From contig CACMCJ010000001.1 in NCBI GenBank assembly GCA_902612235.1, positions 94,142 through 158,141 on the forward strand: 64,000 nucleotides of DNA, written 5' to 3'. Source of the DNA: an uncultured Pelagibacteraceae bacterium (GTDB taxonomy: Bacteria; Pseudomonadota; Alphaproteobacteria; Pelagibacterales; Pelagibacteraceae). Of this stretch, positions 29,401 to 38,327 are shown one piece after another. Position 1 is the stretch's first letter; each line of letters starts with the position of its first letter. Both the position numbers and the translations under genes were made by a program. The notes below the pieces were generated by a model. It ran no database searches, was not told where the DNA came from, and saw nothing but the letters and a program-made list of their open reading frames with translations.

Positions 29401-30978
29401 AACTTGACTGAAATTTTGTCTAAAATAATGTGATACTGGTCTATAATGACTTGATAAAACTGCAACAGGAGTGTCGTCCCCCATTGAGCCAGAAGCCTCT
29501 TTTCCCTCCTCAGCCATTGGATGTAAAATAAGTTCTAAATCTTCAATACTTAAACCAGAAAGATATTGCCTCTTCTTAAGTTCTTCACCGCTAAATTTTG
29601 CTTCTTCTTTCTCTAGTAATACCTTTTTTTCAAGGTCAATTATTTGTTTGTTATATTTTTTGTAATCTTTAGCTAATAAGTCTTTAATTTCTTTATCTTT
29701 AAAAAGTTTTCCTTTTTTTAAATCAATTGCAATTATTTGTCCTGGGCCCAACTTTCCTTTTTTAATTATATTTTCTTCAGGAATTTTAATCATTCCCGAC
29801 TCTGATCCAGCAAAAAATAAATTGTCTGAAGTAATTGTATATCTTAATGGTCTTAAGCCGTTTCTATCAGTCGCTGCCAAAACCCATTTCGAGTCTGTTG
29901 CGCAGATTGCTGCTGGGCCGTCCCAAGGTTCGATTGTGCTATTAAGAAAATTAAATAAATCTTGGTGATTTTTTGAAACCGTTTTACTTCTTTTCGACCA
30001 AGCATCTGGTATCATCATTAATTTAATTAAAGGGGCTAACTTTCCAGAATGAGTTAAAAGTTCAAATACATTATCTAACGCACCCGAATCTGAAGAACTT
30101 CTAACTACTGGTTGTAAGTTTTTCACATTTTTAAATAATGAACTTGACATATCTTGTTCATGAATTTTCATCCAATTTAAATTTCCTTTTAATGTATTTA
30201 TTTCTCCATTATGTGCTAGTGCTCTAAAAGGTTGAGCCAAATCCCAACTAGGAAAAGTATTTGTCGAATATCTCTGATGAAAAATTGCAAATCTTGAAGT
30301 CAATTTTTTATCATTAAGATCTGGATAAAATTCTGCTAACATTTCTGCTAAAAACATTCCCTTATATACAATTGACCTTGAGCTGAAAGAGCATATATAA
30401 AAGTTTTTAAGTTGATTTTCTCTAGCAAGTTTTTCAATTTTTTTTCTAGTCTCAAACAAATCTCTTTCAAGATCATTAGTTTTTAAATCCTCATTTTTTT
30501 TGAAAATAACTTGAGCAATTTCTGGGCGACTTTGGTCAGCAGTTTTACCAAGCACACTAGGATTTATAGGAACCTGCCTCCAACCATAAATGTGATAATT
30601 TTCATCTAATAGAGCTGTCTCTATTATTTCTCTACATTTTTCCTGATCAGAGTAATCAGTTCTAGGAAGAAAAACCATGCCTACACAGATTCTTTTACTT
30701 TCATCTAAATTTTGACCGGTAGAGATAATTTTTTCTTTAAAAAAATCTGGCGCTATTTCTATTTGAATTCCTGCACCATCACCAGATTTCCCGTCAGCAT
30801 CTACTGCTCCCCTGTGCCAAATAGCTTTCAAAGCTTCAATACCGTATTCAACAACTTTTCTTGATTTATTTCCGTCGGTCGTAGCTATAACTCCAACTCC
30901 GCATGCATCATGCTCCATTTTAAGGTCATAAGAATGATTTTCTGAGAGAATTTTTTTATTTTTTTCGTAATTATTCAT
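26482..30978 (-). CDS. gltB: Glutamate synthase (NADPH), large subunit
   Basis: A 1498-residue GOGAT alpha chain that transfers the glutamine amide to 2-oxoglutarate. Cys26 in EHDACGVGV is the glutaminase nucleophile after removal of the leader. The FMN-binding synthase domain includes GEGGEDSKRF and SGHSGGTGASP, the 3Fe-4S cysteines are in MVRQCHSNTCPVGVC, and the C-terminal beta-helix domain is Gly-rich. It lies eight bases after gltD on one transcript, the main ammonia-assimilation route together with glutamine synthetase. Confidence 0.96.
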   Translation of the reverse strand: MNNYEKNKKILSENHSYDLKMEHDACGVGVIATTDGNKSRKVVEYGIEALKAIWHRGAVDADGKSGDGAGIQIEIAPDFFKEKIISTGQNLDESKRICVGMVFLPRTDYSDQEKCREIIETALLDENYHIYGWRQVPINPSVLGKTADQSRPEIAQVIFKKNEDLKTNDLERDLFETRKKIEKLARENQLKNFYICSFSSRSIVYKGMFLAEMLAEFYPDLNDKKLTSRFAIFHQRYSTNTFPSWDLAQPFRALAHNGEINTLKGNLNWMKIHEQDMSSSLFKNVKNLQPVVRSSSDSGALDNVFELLTHSGKLAPLIKLMMIPDAWSKRSKTVSKNHQDLFNFLNSTIEPWDGPAAICATDSKWVLAATDRNGLRPLRYTITSDNLFFAGSESGMIKIPEENIIKKGKLGPGQIIAIDLKKGKLFKDKEIKDLLAKDYKKYNKQIIDLEKKVLLEKEEAKFSGEELKKRQYLSGLSIEDLELILHPMAEEGKEASGSMGDDTPVAVLSSHYRPVSHYFRQNFSQVTNPPIDSLRENKVMSLKTRFGNLGNILDFDNLTEEDIYVLDSPILSNSQFKKFNKFFSKKIRVIDCTFDINSSLRDRIEQIRIECETAVRQGSTTLILSDKNISNHKAGIPSALSVGAVHSHLIKNGLRGYCSLNVECSDALDTHSFAVLIGVGATTINPYLAIDSIYQRFEKKLFGKSDFEKCVLKFKKSIDAGLLKIMSKMGISVISSYRGGCNFEAVGLSRGLVSDYFPGMSSRISGIGIIGIEKKIKELNAKFAQQNVYTLPIGGLYRYRKNGEDHQHQGNLIHLLQNAVGKGSYELYKKYSDGIHSLPPINLRDLLKFKTGKEPINIEEVESEEEILKRFGSGSMSHGALSAEAHEVLAIGMNRIKGASCSGEGGEDSKRFKVLPNGDSANSRVKQIASARFGVTVDYLNNANEIEIKMAQGAKPGEGGQLPGFKVTDEIAKLRHSTPGVTLISPPPHHDIYSIEDLAQLIYDLKQINPKARVSVKLVASTGIGTIAAGVAKAKADIILISGHSGGTGASPQTSIKYAGVPWEMGLTEANQILTLNNLRHKVTLKTDGGLKTGRDVVIAAMMGAEEYGMGTSSLVAMGCIMVRQCHSNTCPVGVCSQDKALREKFSGTPEKVVNLFSFVAKEVREILASLGYKSINEIIGRTDLLSQVNKGASNLDDLDLNPLLVQTDPGENPRYCREKIINEVPKTLDEKIWTDIKDKIETSKINKFKYDIENTYRSVGTRLSHYVYKKFGNQKLKSDIININLSGSAGQSLGAFLTTGIKLVVEGDANDYVGKGLSGGSIIIRPSPKSKFLSKENTIIGNTVLYGATSGKLFACGQAGERFAVRNSGSLAVVEGCGAHGCEYMTGGSAIILGQVGDNFGAGMTGGMAFIYDEKNNFENFANPESIIWQPVETDFWKKFLKHNLEEFYKETNSKIAKNILADYEKELKNFIQVCPVEMLDKLKNPITKKDLKFKSA

Positions 30979-30986
30979 TTGATTAT

Positions 30987-32426
30987 CTATGCTGCTTTAA
31001 TATTTTTTTCTTTTTTTTCTTTTAAGTATTTTTCAATTTGTACTGCAGCATCCCTGCCATCTTTTATAGCCCAGACTACTAAGGACGCGCCTCTTACAAT
31101 ATCTCCCGCAGCAAATACCCCCTCTAAATTAGTTTGCATAGTTTTTAAATCTATTTTTATTGTTCCCCACTTTGAAACAGCTAATTCTTGAATATCAAAT
31201 AATTTAGGTAAATTCTCTGGGTCAAATCCCAATGATTTTATTACCATATCTGCAGGCATTTTAAATTCTGAGCCTTGTTGTATTTCTGGTTTTTTTCTTC
31301 CTGATAAATCAGGCTCACCTAATTTCATTTTGTTGATTTCTATTTCTTTTATTTTTTCATCTCCGATAAATCTTTTTGGACTTGTAAGCCAAATAAATTC
31401 AACTCCTTCTTCCTCTGCGTTTCCTACCTCTCTAGTAGAGCCCGGCATATTATCTCTGTCTCTCCGATATAAACATTTTACCGACTTAGCTTTTTGTCTT
31501 ATAGCGGTTCTAACACAATCCATAGCTGTGTCCCCTCCACCAATAACTACTACGTTTTTGCCTTCAGCATTTAAAGTCCCGTTATCAAATAGTTCCACTT
31601 TATCGCCTAAACCCTTTTTATTTGAGGCAGTTAAAAATTCCATAGCAGGAAAAATATTTTTTAAATTGTGCCCTGGGATATCAATTTCTCTCGCTTTATA
31701 AACACCAGTTGCAATCAAGACAGCATCGTGCTCCTTTTTTAATTGATTTAAAGTCTTATTCCTTCCAACTTCAAAATTTTGAATAAATTTTATTCCGCCT
31801 TCCTTTAAAAGTTGTGTTCTTCGTTCAACAACAAACTTTTCTAATTTAAAGTTAGGTATTCCATATATTAATAAACCACCAGGTCTATCGTATCTATCGT
31901 AAACGGTAACTTGAAAACCAGATTTTCTTAATTGCTCTGCACATGCTAACCCGGCAGGACCTGCGCCGATAATTCCGACTGATTGTTTTAACTCGTTATT
32001 AACTTTAATAGGTTTAACCCAACCTTTTGTCCAAGCAGTATCAGTTATATGTTTTTCAATAGAACCAATAGTAACTGTCCCGTGACCAGACTGTTCGATC
32101 ACACAATTGCCTTCACATAATCTATCCTGAGGACAAATTCTTCCACAAACTTCCGGCATATTATTTGTGCTTTGTGAAAGTTCATAAGCTTCTTCTAACC
32201 TTCCTTCAGCTGTAAGTTTTAACCAATCAGGAATATTATTACTTAAGGGACAATGTATTTGACAAAAGGGAACTCCACACTGGGAACATCTACTAGATTG
32301 TTCCTTCGCTTTAGTGTTTATAAACTCATTATAAATTTCATTAAAGTCAGTGTTTCTATTGGATACCTTTCTTTTTAAAGGTGTTTCCTTTTTAAGTTCT
32401 ACAAACTGAAGCATTTTATTTTTCAT
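30987..32426 (-). CDS. gltD: Glutamate synthase (NADPH), small subunit
   Basis: A 479-residue flavoprotein that feeds NADPH electrons to GltB. N-terminal cysteine motifs for iron-sulfur clusters are CSQCGVPFCQIHCP and CGRICPQDRLCEGNC, followed by the FAD site GAGPAGLACAEQL and the NADPH site GGGDTAMDC. It is the first gene of the gltDB unit; a 167-base divergent gap separates it from uppP. Confidence 0.96.
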   Translation of the reverse strand: MKNKMLQFVELKKETPLKRKVSNRNTDFNEIYNEFINTKAKEQSSRCSQCGVPFCQIHCPLSNNIPDWLKLTAEGRLEEAYELSQSTNNMPEVCGRICPQDRLCEGNCVIEQSGHGTVTIGSIEKHITDTAWTKGWVKPIKVNNELKQSVGIIGAGPAGLACAEQLRKSGFQVTVYDRYDRPGGLLIYGIPNFKLEKFVVERRTQLLKEGGIKFIQNFEVGRNKTLNQLKKEHDAVLIATGVYKAREIDIPGHNLKNIFPAMEFLTASNKKGLGDKVELFDNGTLNAEGKNVVVIGGGDTAMDCVRTAIRQKAKSVKCLYRRDRDNMPGSTREVGNAEEEGVEFIWLTSPKRFIGDEKIKEIEINKMKLGEPDLSGRKKPEIQQGSEFKMPADMVIKSLGFDPENLPKLFDIQELAVSKWGTIKIDLKTMQTNLEGVFAAGDIVRGASLVVWAIKDGRDAAVQIEKYLKEKKEKNIKAA

Positions 32427-32473
32427 AAAGTTTCCAAAAATAATAGAAATAGACCAAATTTAGTAGTTAATTT

Positions 32474-32492
32474 AGGTAAGTATCATTTACCT
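32474..32492. promoter_or_regulatory. Dyad in the gltD-uppP divergent gap
   Basis: AGGTAA and TTACCT form an exact 6-base inverted repeat with a 7-base spacer, about 50 bases upstream of the gltD start. It could be an operator or a leader hairpin for gltDB. No known regulator motif is matched. Confidence 0.25.
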
Positions 32493-32593
32493 TTTATATC
32501 AAAAAACCTTAATTTAAGTGATTAATTTGTGCATAACTGATATGCATTTACGGTGTTAACAAAAAAACATTCTTAATAAGAACTTTTTTACCA

Positions 32594-33352
32594 ATGTTAG
32601 AAATATTTATTTTATCACTAGTTCAAGGTATCACGGAGTTTCTTCCTATTTCCTCTTCATCTCACTTGATTTTAATATCAAAATATTTAAATTTCGAAAC
32701 TCAAAACTTGTCTATAGATGTAAGTTTACACATTGGTTCATTTATTGCTGTTATTTACTATTTTAGGAATGATATTTTAGATTTTATAAAAAACAAAAAA
32801 TTATTTTATAAAATAATAATTTCGTCTATTCCTGTAATGATAGTAGGTTTTTTTCTTGTAAAATTAAATTTAATCGAACATTTAAGAAATATTAAAATGA
32901 TCGGATGGATGACAATTATTTTTGGGGTTTTATTATACATAAGTGATAAATGTGAGTTAAACAAAAAAATTGAGACAAAGTTTACTTATAAATCAGCAAT
33001 TTTTATTGGATTACTTCAAGTTTTATCTTTAATACCCGGTGTAAGTAGATCTGGCATTACTATCACAGCTGCTAGATTTCTTAAATTTAATAGATTTGAC
33101 TCTGCAAAAATTTCATTTTTACTTTCTATTCCTACTTTAGGAGCAGTGTCTTTATTCGGCTTAAAAAATATATTTAGTAGCGAAAGCATAGAATTTTCTA
33201 TTTTGAATTTACTATCTATTTTATTAGCTTTTTGTTTTTCTTATATAACTATTAAATATTTTTTAAAGTTCATTAAAGAATTTACCCTTTTTTATTTTGT
33301 TCTATATAGAATTATTTTAGGAATAATAATACTTTATTTAGCTTATCTATAA
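32594..33352 (+). CDS. uppP: Undecaprenyl-diphosphatase
   Basis: A 252-residue BacA/UppP integral membrane phosphatase that recycles the lipid carrier undecaprenyl-PP for peptidoglycan and surface polysaccharides. The two catalytic repeats are visible: QGITEFLPISSSSHLIL near residue 11 and LIPGVSRSGITITAARF near 150. It opens a block of surface-glycan genes. Its 3' end overlaps the 31-residue mini-gene on the other strand. Confidence 0.94.
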   Translation: MLEIFILSLVQGITEFLPISSSSHLILISKYLNFETQNLSIDVSLHIGSFIAVIYYFRNDILDFIKNKKLFYKIIISSIPVMIVGFFLVKLNLIEHLRNIKMIGWMTIIFGVLLYISDKCELNKKIETKFTYKSAIFIGLLQVLSLIPGVSRSGITITAARFLKFNRFDSAKISFLLSIPTLGAVSLFGLKNIFSSESIEFSILNLLSILLAFCFSYITIKYFLKFIKEFTLFYFVLYRIILGIIILYLAYL

Positions 33353-33442
33353 AAGAATTGTTAAAATTATCAAAATAATTATTATTATTAAGAAAAATAA
33401 AACAACAGCTTTTTGTAAGGACAATTTAAAAAGAAAGTTCAT
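33347..33442 (-). CDS. 31-residue hydrophobic mini-protein coupled to GT2
   Basis: An ATG at 33442 overlaps the TGA of the upstream glycosyltransferase (ATGA), the usual sign of translational coupling. The product begins MNFLFKLSLQKAVVLFF and continues as a nearly unbroken run of Ile/Leu, a single membrane helix after a short basic amphipathic start. The stop lies inside the end of uppP on the other strand. GT2 enzymes of the DPM1 type often need a small membrane partner or a C-terminal anchor, so a membrane-tethering role is a plausible guess. No homologue is recognised. Confidence 0.5.
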   Translation of the reverse strand: MNFLFKLSLQKAVVLFFLIIIIILIILTILL

Positions 33443-34152
33443 TTTTTAAAATTTAAAAGATTTTTTTCTATAAAGCAGTAAAGTAGAGTAAATAAATATT
33501 TTGAACGAAGCTCTTTAATTTGAAACTTTGCTTTTCCTTTTTTTCTTCCATACCAATCAATTGGAATTACTTCATACTTGTAATTTCTAGAAATTACTTT
33601 TAGTGGAATTTCTAAAAAAATATTAAAGCTTTCAGATACTAGTGGCATAAGTTCTAAAAGAATGTTTTTCTTGTAAATTTTAAAAGCATTTGTATAGTCA
33701 TTATATTTATTCCAAAACAACAAACTAACTGTGAAATTAAATATTCGATTTAAGATTAGTTTCTGTAAAGGGTAGTCTTTGACTACTGAGCCTTTTAAAA
33801 ACCTTGAACCCAAGACTGAGTCTAAATCTTTTTTTACCATCAAATTATTATATTTAATTAGATCTTCAACACTATCTGATAAATCAGCCATAGTGATTGC
33901 AACTCTATCACCTTTGGCATTTTTAATACCTTGATTTATAGCACCGCCTAAGCCTTTGAGATCATTATTAATAACTCTAAAATTAGGCTCTGCCTCAAAT
34001 AATTTTTGTGCTTTATTTAATGTATCATCATCGCTGAAATCATTAATTATGATTAACTCATACTCTAAATCAGTTAAATTTGACTTAAAATAATCTAGTA
34101 TATCCTCTAGATTATCGGCTTCATTTCTAGCTGGTATTATAATTGATAACAT
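33439..34152 (-). CDS. Glycosyltransferase, GT2 (dolichol-phosphate mannose synthase-like)
   Basis: A 237-residue GT-A enzyme: MLSIIIPARNEADNLEDIL start, IINDFSDDDT and MADLSDSVEDLI in the position of the DxD region, and GSRFLKGSVVKDYP. The pattern matches polyprenyl-phosphate sugar transferases, which load a sugar on undecaprenyl-P at the cytoplasmic face. It has no membrane anchor of its own, but the mini-protein gene that overlaps its stop encodes one. A lipid-linked donor would suit the GT-C enzyme nearby. Confidence 0.82.
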   Translation of the reverse strand: MLSIIIPARNEADNLEDILDYFKSNLTDLEYELIIINDFSDDDTLNKAQKLFEAEPNFRVINNDLKGLGGAINQGIKNAKGDRVAITMADLSDSVEDLIKYNNLMVKKDLDSVLGSRFLKGSVVKDYPLQKLILNRIFNFTVSLLFWNKYNDYTNAFKIYKKNILLELMPLVSESFNIFLEIPLKVISRNYKYEVIPIDWYGRKKGKAKFQIKELRSKYLFTLLYCFIEKNLLNFKK

Positions 34153-34195
34153 AACTTTGTTTATTTATAAGTATTAGTAAGATATTTGTTTAATT

Positions 34196-35224
34196 ATGAA
34201 AATACTTATTACTGGTGGATGTGGTTTTGTGGGTTCAAATATTGCCATTTTCCTAAAAAAAAAACTAAAAAACTCAAAAATTTACAGTTTGGACAATTTG
34301 TTCAGGGAAGGATCAAAGCTAAATGCCTCAAGATTAAAAAAAGTTGGTATTAAAAACTTTAAATTTGATATTGCAAATTTTAAGAGAATATCCAATCTTA
34401 AGAGATTTGATTTAATAGTAGACTGCTGCGCCGAACCAGCAATAGAGGCTTCTTCAAAAGATCCTGATAGAGTTTTTAGGACAAATCTATTAGGAACTTA
34501 TAATATCTTAAAAAAATGCTCTAAAGATAAAACAAATATTATATTTTTGTCATCAAGTAGAGTTTACTCTATTCAAAACTTGAGAAATCTTGTCGGTAAT
34601 TTGGTTATAAATAAACCTTTAAAAACAAATAAGAAAATAAAAGAATCTTTCCCTACTGATTTACCAAGTTCTCTTTATGGTTTTACAAAACTTGCTTCTG
34701 AAAAACTAATAAGAGAGTTTTCGTATATGAACAAAATAAAATATTTAATAAATAGATTTGGGGTGATAGCTGGTCCTTGGCAATTTGGAAAGCAGGATCA
34801 AGGTTTTGTTTCTTTATGGTTAGGTAAACATTTTCAAAATAAAAAATTATCGTATATAGGTTTTGGTGGCAATGGCAATCAAAAAAGAGACGTGATTCAT
34901 ATTCAAGATGTATGTGAGATAATTTTTATACAAATTAAAAAAATGAGTAATATTTTTAACGAAACGTTTAATATAGGTGGAGGTAGAAAAAACACGATTT
35001 CACTTAAACAACTTACGCAAAAATGTGAAAAATTTACTGGTAAAAAACTTAAAATTAAATCTCAAAGGAAAACATCAATCTATGATATACCAGTTTATAT
35101 AACTGATAACTCAAAAATTAAAAAATTCTATAACTGGCAGCCAAAAAAAAATATAAATGATATTTTAAATGATATTTTTAAATGGTTTAAAGAAAATAAA
35201 GAAATAAGGAAATATTTTAAATGA
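34196..35224 (+). CDS. NAD-dependent epimerase/dehydratase, CDP-paratose epimerase-like
   Basis: A 342-residue extended SDR. The NAD site is TGGCGFVGSNIA; the active site shows LSSSRVYS and the YxxxK of SLYGFTKLASEK. CCAEPAIEASSKDP resembles the CDP-tyvelose/paratose 2-epimerase branch. It probably interconverts a nucleotide sugar for surface glycan. Its stop overlaps the start of the second epimerase gene by four bases, so they are coupled. Confidence 0.78.
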   Translation: MKILITGGCGFVGSNIAIFLKKKLKNSKIYSLDNLFREGSKLNASRLKKVGIKNFKFDIANFKRISNLKRFDLIVDCCAEPAIEASSKDPDRVFRTNLLGTYNILKKCSKDKTNIIFLSSSRVYSIQNLRNLVGNLVINKPLKTNKKIKESFPTDLPSSLYGFTKLASEKLIREFSYMNKIKYLINRFGVIAGPWQFGKQDQGFVSLWLGKHFQNKKLSYIGFGGNGNQKRDVIHIQDVCEIIFIQIKKMSNIFNETFNIGGGRKNTISLKQLTQKCEKFTGKKLKIKSQRKTSIYDIPVYITDNSKIKKFYNWQPKKNINDILNDIFKWFKENKEIRKYFK

Positions 35225-36273
35225 AAATAGCTTTAATAACTGGTTCTTGTGGATTAGTAGGTTCGGAGTCTTCAATTTTTTTTGCTCGAAAGGGATTTAA
35301 AATTTTAGGAATTGATAATAATACTAGAAAGTTTTTCTTTGGAAAAGACGGAGATATTTCTTGGATAAAAAATAGGCTAAAAAAAAATTTAAAAAACTAC
35401 AGCCATTATCACCTAGATATCCGTAATTATAATGCTTTAAAAAAAATTTTTCAAAAACATAAAAAAAATATCAAAGTCATAATACATGCAGCAGCTCAAC
35501 CTTCTCATGATTGGGCAAAAAATAAACCTTTTATTGATTTCGATATTAATGCTAAAGGCACACTTAATTTATTAGAATTGACTAGAATATATTGTCCTAA
35601 ATCTCCTTTTATTTTTATGTCTACAAATAAAGTTTATGGTGATAATCCAAATTTTTTACCTTTAATTGAAAAAAAAACTAGATGGGAAATTTCTAAATCT
35701 CATAAGTTTAGTTCTGGAATAGATGAAACAATGTCAATTGATAACTGCACTCATAGTTTTTTTGGGGCTTCAAAATCTTATGCAGATTTGATAGTTCAAG
35801 AATATGGAAAGAATGTTGGTCTAATGACATCTTGTTTTAGAGCAGGTTGTATTACTGGCCCCAATCATTCGGGAGCTGAACTTCATGGTTTTTTATCGTA
35901 TTTAGTAAAAGCTTGTTTGTATAAAAAGAAATACAATTTAATTGGTTACAAAGGGAAACAAGTAAGAGATAATATTCATAGCCATGATTTAGTTTCTTGC
36001 TTTTGGGAATATTACAAGAAACCAAGAAAGGGTGAGGTTTATAATACTGGAGGTGGTAGATTTTCGAATTGTTCTATAATCGAAGCGTTAAACCTCGTTC
36101 AAAAAATTACTGGAATAAAAATAAATAAAAAAATTCTAAAACAAAACAGAGTAGGTGATCATATTTGGTATGTGTCTAATATGAGAAAATTCAGAAAACA
36201 TTATCCAAAATGGAAGCAACTTTATTCAACAAAAAAAATAATAAATGAGCTTATTAACAACTTTAAAAGATAA
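35221..36273 (+). CDS. NAD-dependent epimerase, CDP-paratose 2-epimerase-like
   Basis: A 350-residue extended SDR with NAD motif TGSCGLVGSESS, HAAAQPSHDWA, FMSTNKVYGDNP and FNTGGG-like YNTGGGRFSN. These match the tyvelose-epimerase-like group. The YxxxK catalytic motif reads FGASK: the tyrosine is phenylalanine (codon TTT), a substitution that I believe is shared by a sub-branch of this family but may alter chemistry. Coupled to the preceding epimerase (4-base overlap) and overlapping the next gene by 29 bases. Confidence 0.8.
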   Translation: MKIALITGSCGLVGSESSIFFARKGFKILGIDNNTRKFFFGKDGDISWIKNRLKKNLKNYSHYHLDIRNYNALKKIFQKHKKNIKVIIHAAAQPSHDWAKNKPFIDFDINAKGTLNLLELTRIYCPKSPFIFMSTNKVYGDNPNFLPLIEKKTRWEISKSHKFSSGIDETMSIDNCTHSFFGASKSYADLIVQEYGKNVGLMTSCFRAGCITGPNHSGAELHGFLSYLVKACLYKKKYNLIGYKGKQVRDNIHSHDLVSCFWEYYKKPRKGEVYNTGGGRFSNCSIIEALNLVQKITGIKINKKILKQNRVGDHIWYVSNMRKFRKHYPKWKQLYSTKKIINELINNFKR

Positions 36274-37474
36274 TTTCTTAGAAAATCAAAAAAATTTATT
36301 TTTATCTATATTTGTTATTAGTGTTTTAAGTAGATCAATTATTGCCTACTTCTATGGTGATAGGTTTTTAGAAAATGAATGGGCAATACTCGTAAAAAAT
36401 TTATATAATTTTGGTCATTTTTCTCTTTTAACTTTCGATGACTTATTTCTCCCAAATTTGTGGATGCCACCCGTGTATGGATATTTTATTTACTTGCATG
36501 CACTTATATTTGGTTTGAATGAAAAGTTAGCATCTATAGTAATAATTACACAAATTCTTATTTCATCAATTACACCTATTATTTTTTATAAAATTATTTC
36601 GAATTTTTTTTCCAAATATTTATCTTTTATTGGAGTGCTAATTTTTAGTTTGTTTCCTTTAATAATATATTCTGCAACTCAAATTTCTTCAGCAACTATT
36701 TATCTTTTTTTAATTTTATGTTTTATTTATTTGATACTCCATTTCGATGATAAAAAAAAATTTAAATACATTTGTTTAATCGGAATTATAGCCGGTATTT
36801 TAATTTTAACTAGAAGAGATTTTATTTTATTATATTTATTTTCTCTTATTTATTTAATATTTTTTTTTAAAATAAATTTTAAAAAAATAATTTTGATTTT
36901 AATAGTATCACTATTAACCATATCACCTTATATTTTAAGAAATTATGTTGCTTTTGATAAATTCATCATCCACTCAGGATTAGGTTATAATGTTTGGAAA
37001 GCTTATAACCCCAATGCAAAAGTAGAAGGATATTATGAAGAGTCAGAAGAATTGAAATTTAAAATTAGTAAAGTAAAAAAAGATATTAATTATAGAATTA
37101 ATGAAGATAAAATCTATTTAAATGAAGCAAAAATTTATATTAATGAAAATCCTAGTAAATATATTAAACTATTTTTTAATAGATTATTTTCTTTTTATTT
37201 TTTAGATTTAGAGTCTTCTCAACCAAATTATTATAATAAATTTCACGTTTTTCCAAACTTAGTGTTATCAATATTGTCATTCTTGGGCTTAGTCTTTTGT
37301 TATAAAAAAAATTTTAAACTCAATTATTTAATTCTATGTATGTTTTTAATCTTATTAGTTTACTCTCTATTTGCTCTGCTGCCAAGATACAAGCTTTATA
37401 TTTTACCTTTTCAGATTATTTTAAGTTTAAGTTTTTTAGATTTTTTAATTAAGAAATTAAGTAAAAATAATTAA
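36245..37474 (+). CDS. Membrane glycosyltransferase, GT-C (GT39/ArnT-like)
   Basis: A 409-residue protein with about ten hydrophobic helices. Near the N-terminus, after the first helix, comes the signature YGDRFLENEWAILVKNL with an acidic pair expected for lipid-linked sugar donors. The C-terminal soluble segment ends in helices. It probably adds a sugar from polyprenyl-phosphate to a surface glycan or lipid at the periplasmic face. The 29-base overlap with the preceding epimerase supports co-expression. The 3' end overlaps the convergent methyltransferase by 18 bases. Confidence 0.78.
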   Translation: MSLLTTLKDNFLENQKNLFLSIFVISVLSRSIIAYFYGDRFLENEWAILVKNLYNFGHFSLLTFDDLFLPNLWMPPVYGYFIYLHALIFGLNEKLASIVIITQILISSITPIIFYKIISNFFSKYLSFIGVLIFSLFPLIIYSATQISSATIYLFLILCFIYLILHFDDKKKFKYICLIGIIAGILILTRRDFILLYLFSLIYLIFFFKINFKKIILILIVSLLTISPYILRNYVAFDKFIIHSGLGYNVWKAYNPNAKVEGYYEESEELKFKISKVKKDINYRINEDKIYLNEAKIYINENPSKYIKLFFNRLFSFYFLDLESSQPNYYNKFHVFPNLVLSILSFLGLVFCYKKNFKLNYLILCMFLILLVYSLFALLPRYKLYILPFQIILSLSFLDFLIKKLSKNN

Positions 37475-38248
37475 TTGACCGCTTTGTGTCTGAAAACCTT
37501 TGCTTAGATCTATATTCAAATCTTTTACTGCTTTTTTAACACCCTCTTGATTGATAAAATTATAATCATCTACCAAGATAATTGCATTTTTTTCCAGCTT
37601 ATTTTTTATAAAATTAAAGCAGTCTTTTGTTGGTTGGTACAAGTCAAAATCAAGATGTACAAAGCTATATTTTAAATTTGATATTTTTTCCATATCTTCA
37701 TTTTTTAAATTAGGAAAATATCCAACCATAACTTCTAGTTTTGAATTTTTCTTAAAAAGAATTTTGTTTAATTCTTCTGACAACTTTCTATGATCAAAAT
37801 CTTTAAATCTTGTTTCTTTGGTAAATGGTTTATAATTTCCTTGATAATGTTCATCATATTTTGAAACATTTTCTTTTATTTCAGCTGCATGAAAACCAAA
37901 GCTATCAACTGCGTAAATATTTGAATTCTCTTTTATAAATTTTGATATTGTAGTCAAAGTTCCGCCCCTATCAGTTCCAAATTCAATCACATTAGTTTCT
38001 TTACCTTTAAACAAAGTATTGAAAACTTTAATTAATTGATAAACTGTAAAATTTCTCTCTTTATCTTGAGAAGACTTTTTTTTGATTTTATTCCAATTTT
38101 CTAAAAATTCTTGTGGATATTCTATTTCAACACTTAAAAAATATTTTCTGAGTTTCCAATAGAATGCGGACAACCACATTACAACTATCATTTGTTGATT
38201 TTCATTGAATAGTCTTCCAACCAACGACCTTATCTTTTTAAATATCAT
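37457..38248 (-). CDS. SAM-dependent O-methyltransferase, TylF/MycF-like
   Basis: A 263-residue class I methyltransferase. The SAM site is VIEFGTDRGGTLTTIS; FVHLDFDLYQPTKDCFNFI and ILVDDYNF are the metal-site acidic residues typical of TylF-type sugar O-methyltransferases. It would methylate a sugar hydroxyl, in keeping with the neighbouring glycan genes. An N-terminal helix-rich extension of about 80 residues precedes the catalytic core. It lies between the GT-C gene and tRNA-Arg. Confidence 0.78.
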   Translation of the reverse strand: MIFKKIRSLVGRLFNENQQMIVVMWLSAFYWKLRKYFLSVEIEYPQEFLENWNKIKKKSSQDKERNFTVYQLIKVFNTLFKGKETNVIEFGTDRGGTLTTISKFIKENSNIYAVDSFGFHAAEIKENVSKYDEHYQGNYKPFTKETRFKDFDHRKLSEELNKILFKKNSKLEVMVGYFPNLKNEDMEKISNLKYSFVHLDFDLYQPTKDCFNFIKNKLEKNAIILVDDYNFINQEGVKKAVKDLNIDLSKGFQTQSGQLIIFT

Positions 38249-38327
38249 TGTATGTTACGGAGTTTAACTGGTTATAGACCATATATCTTGAAAATTTAAG
38301 ATTATCAATAATGTTAAATTTTATTAT

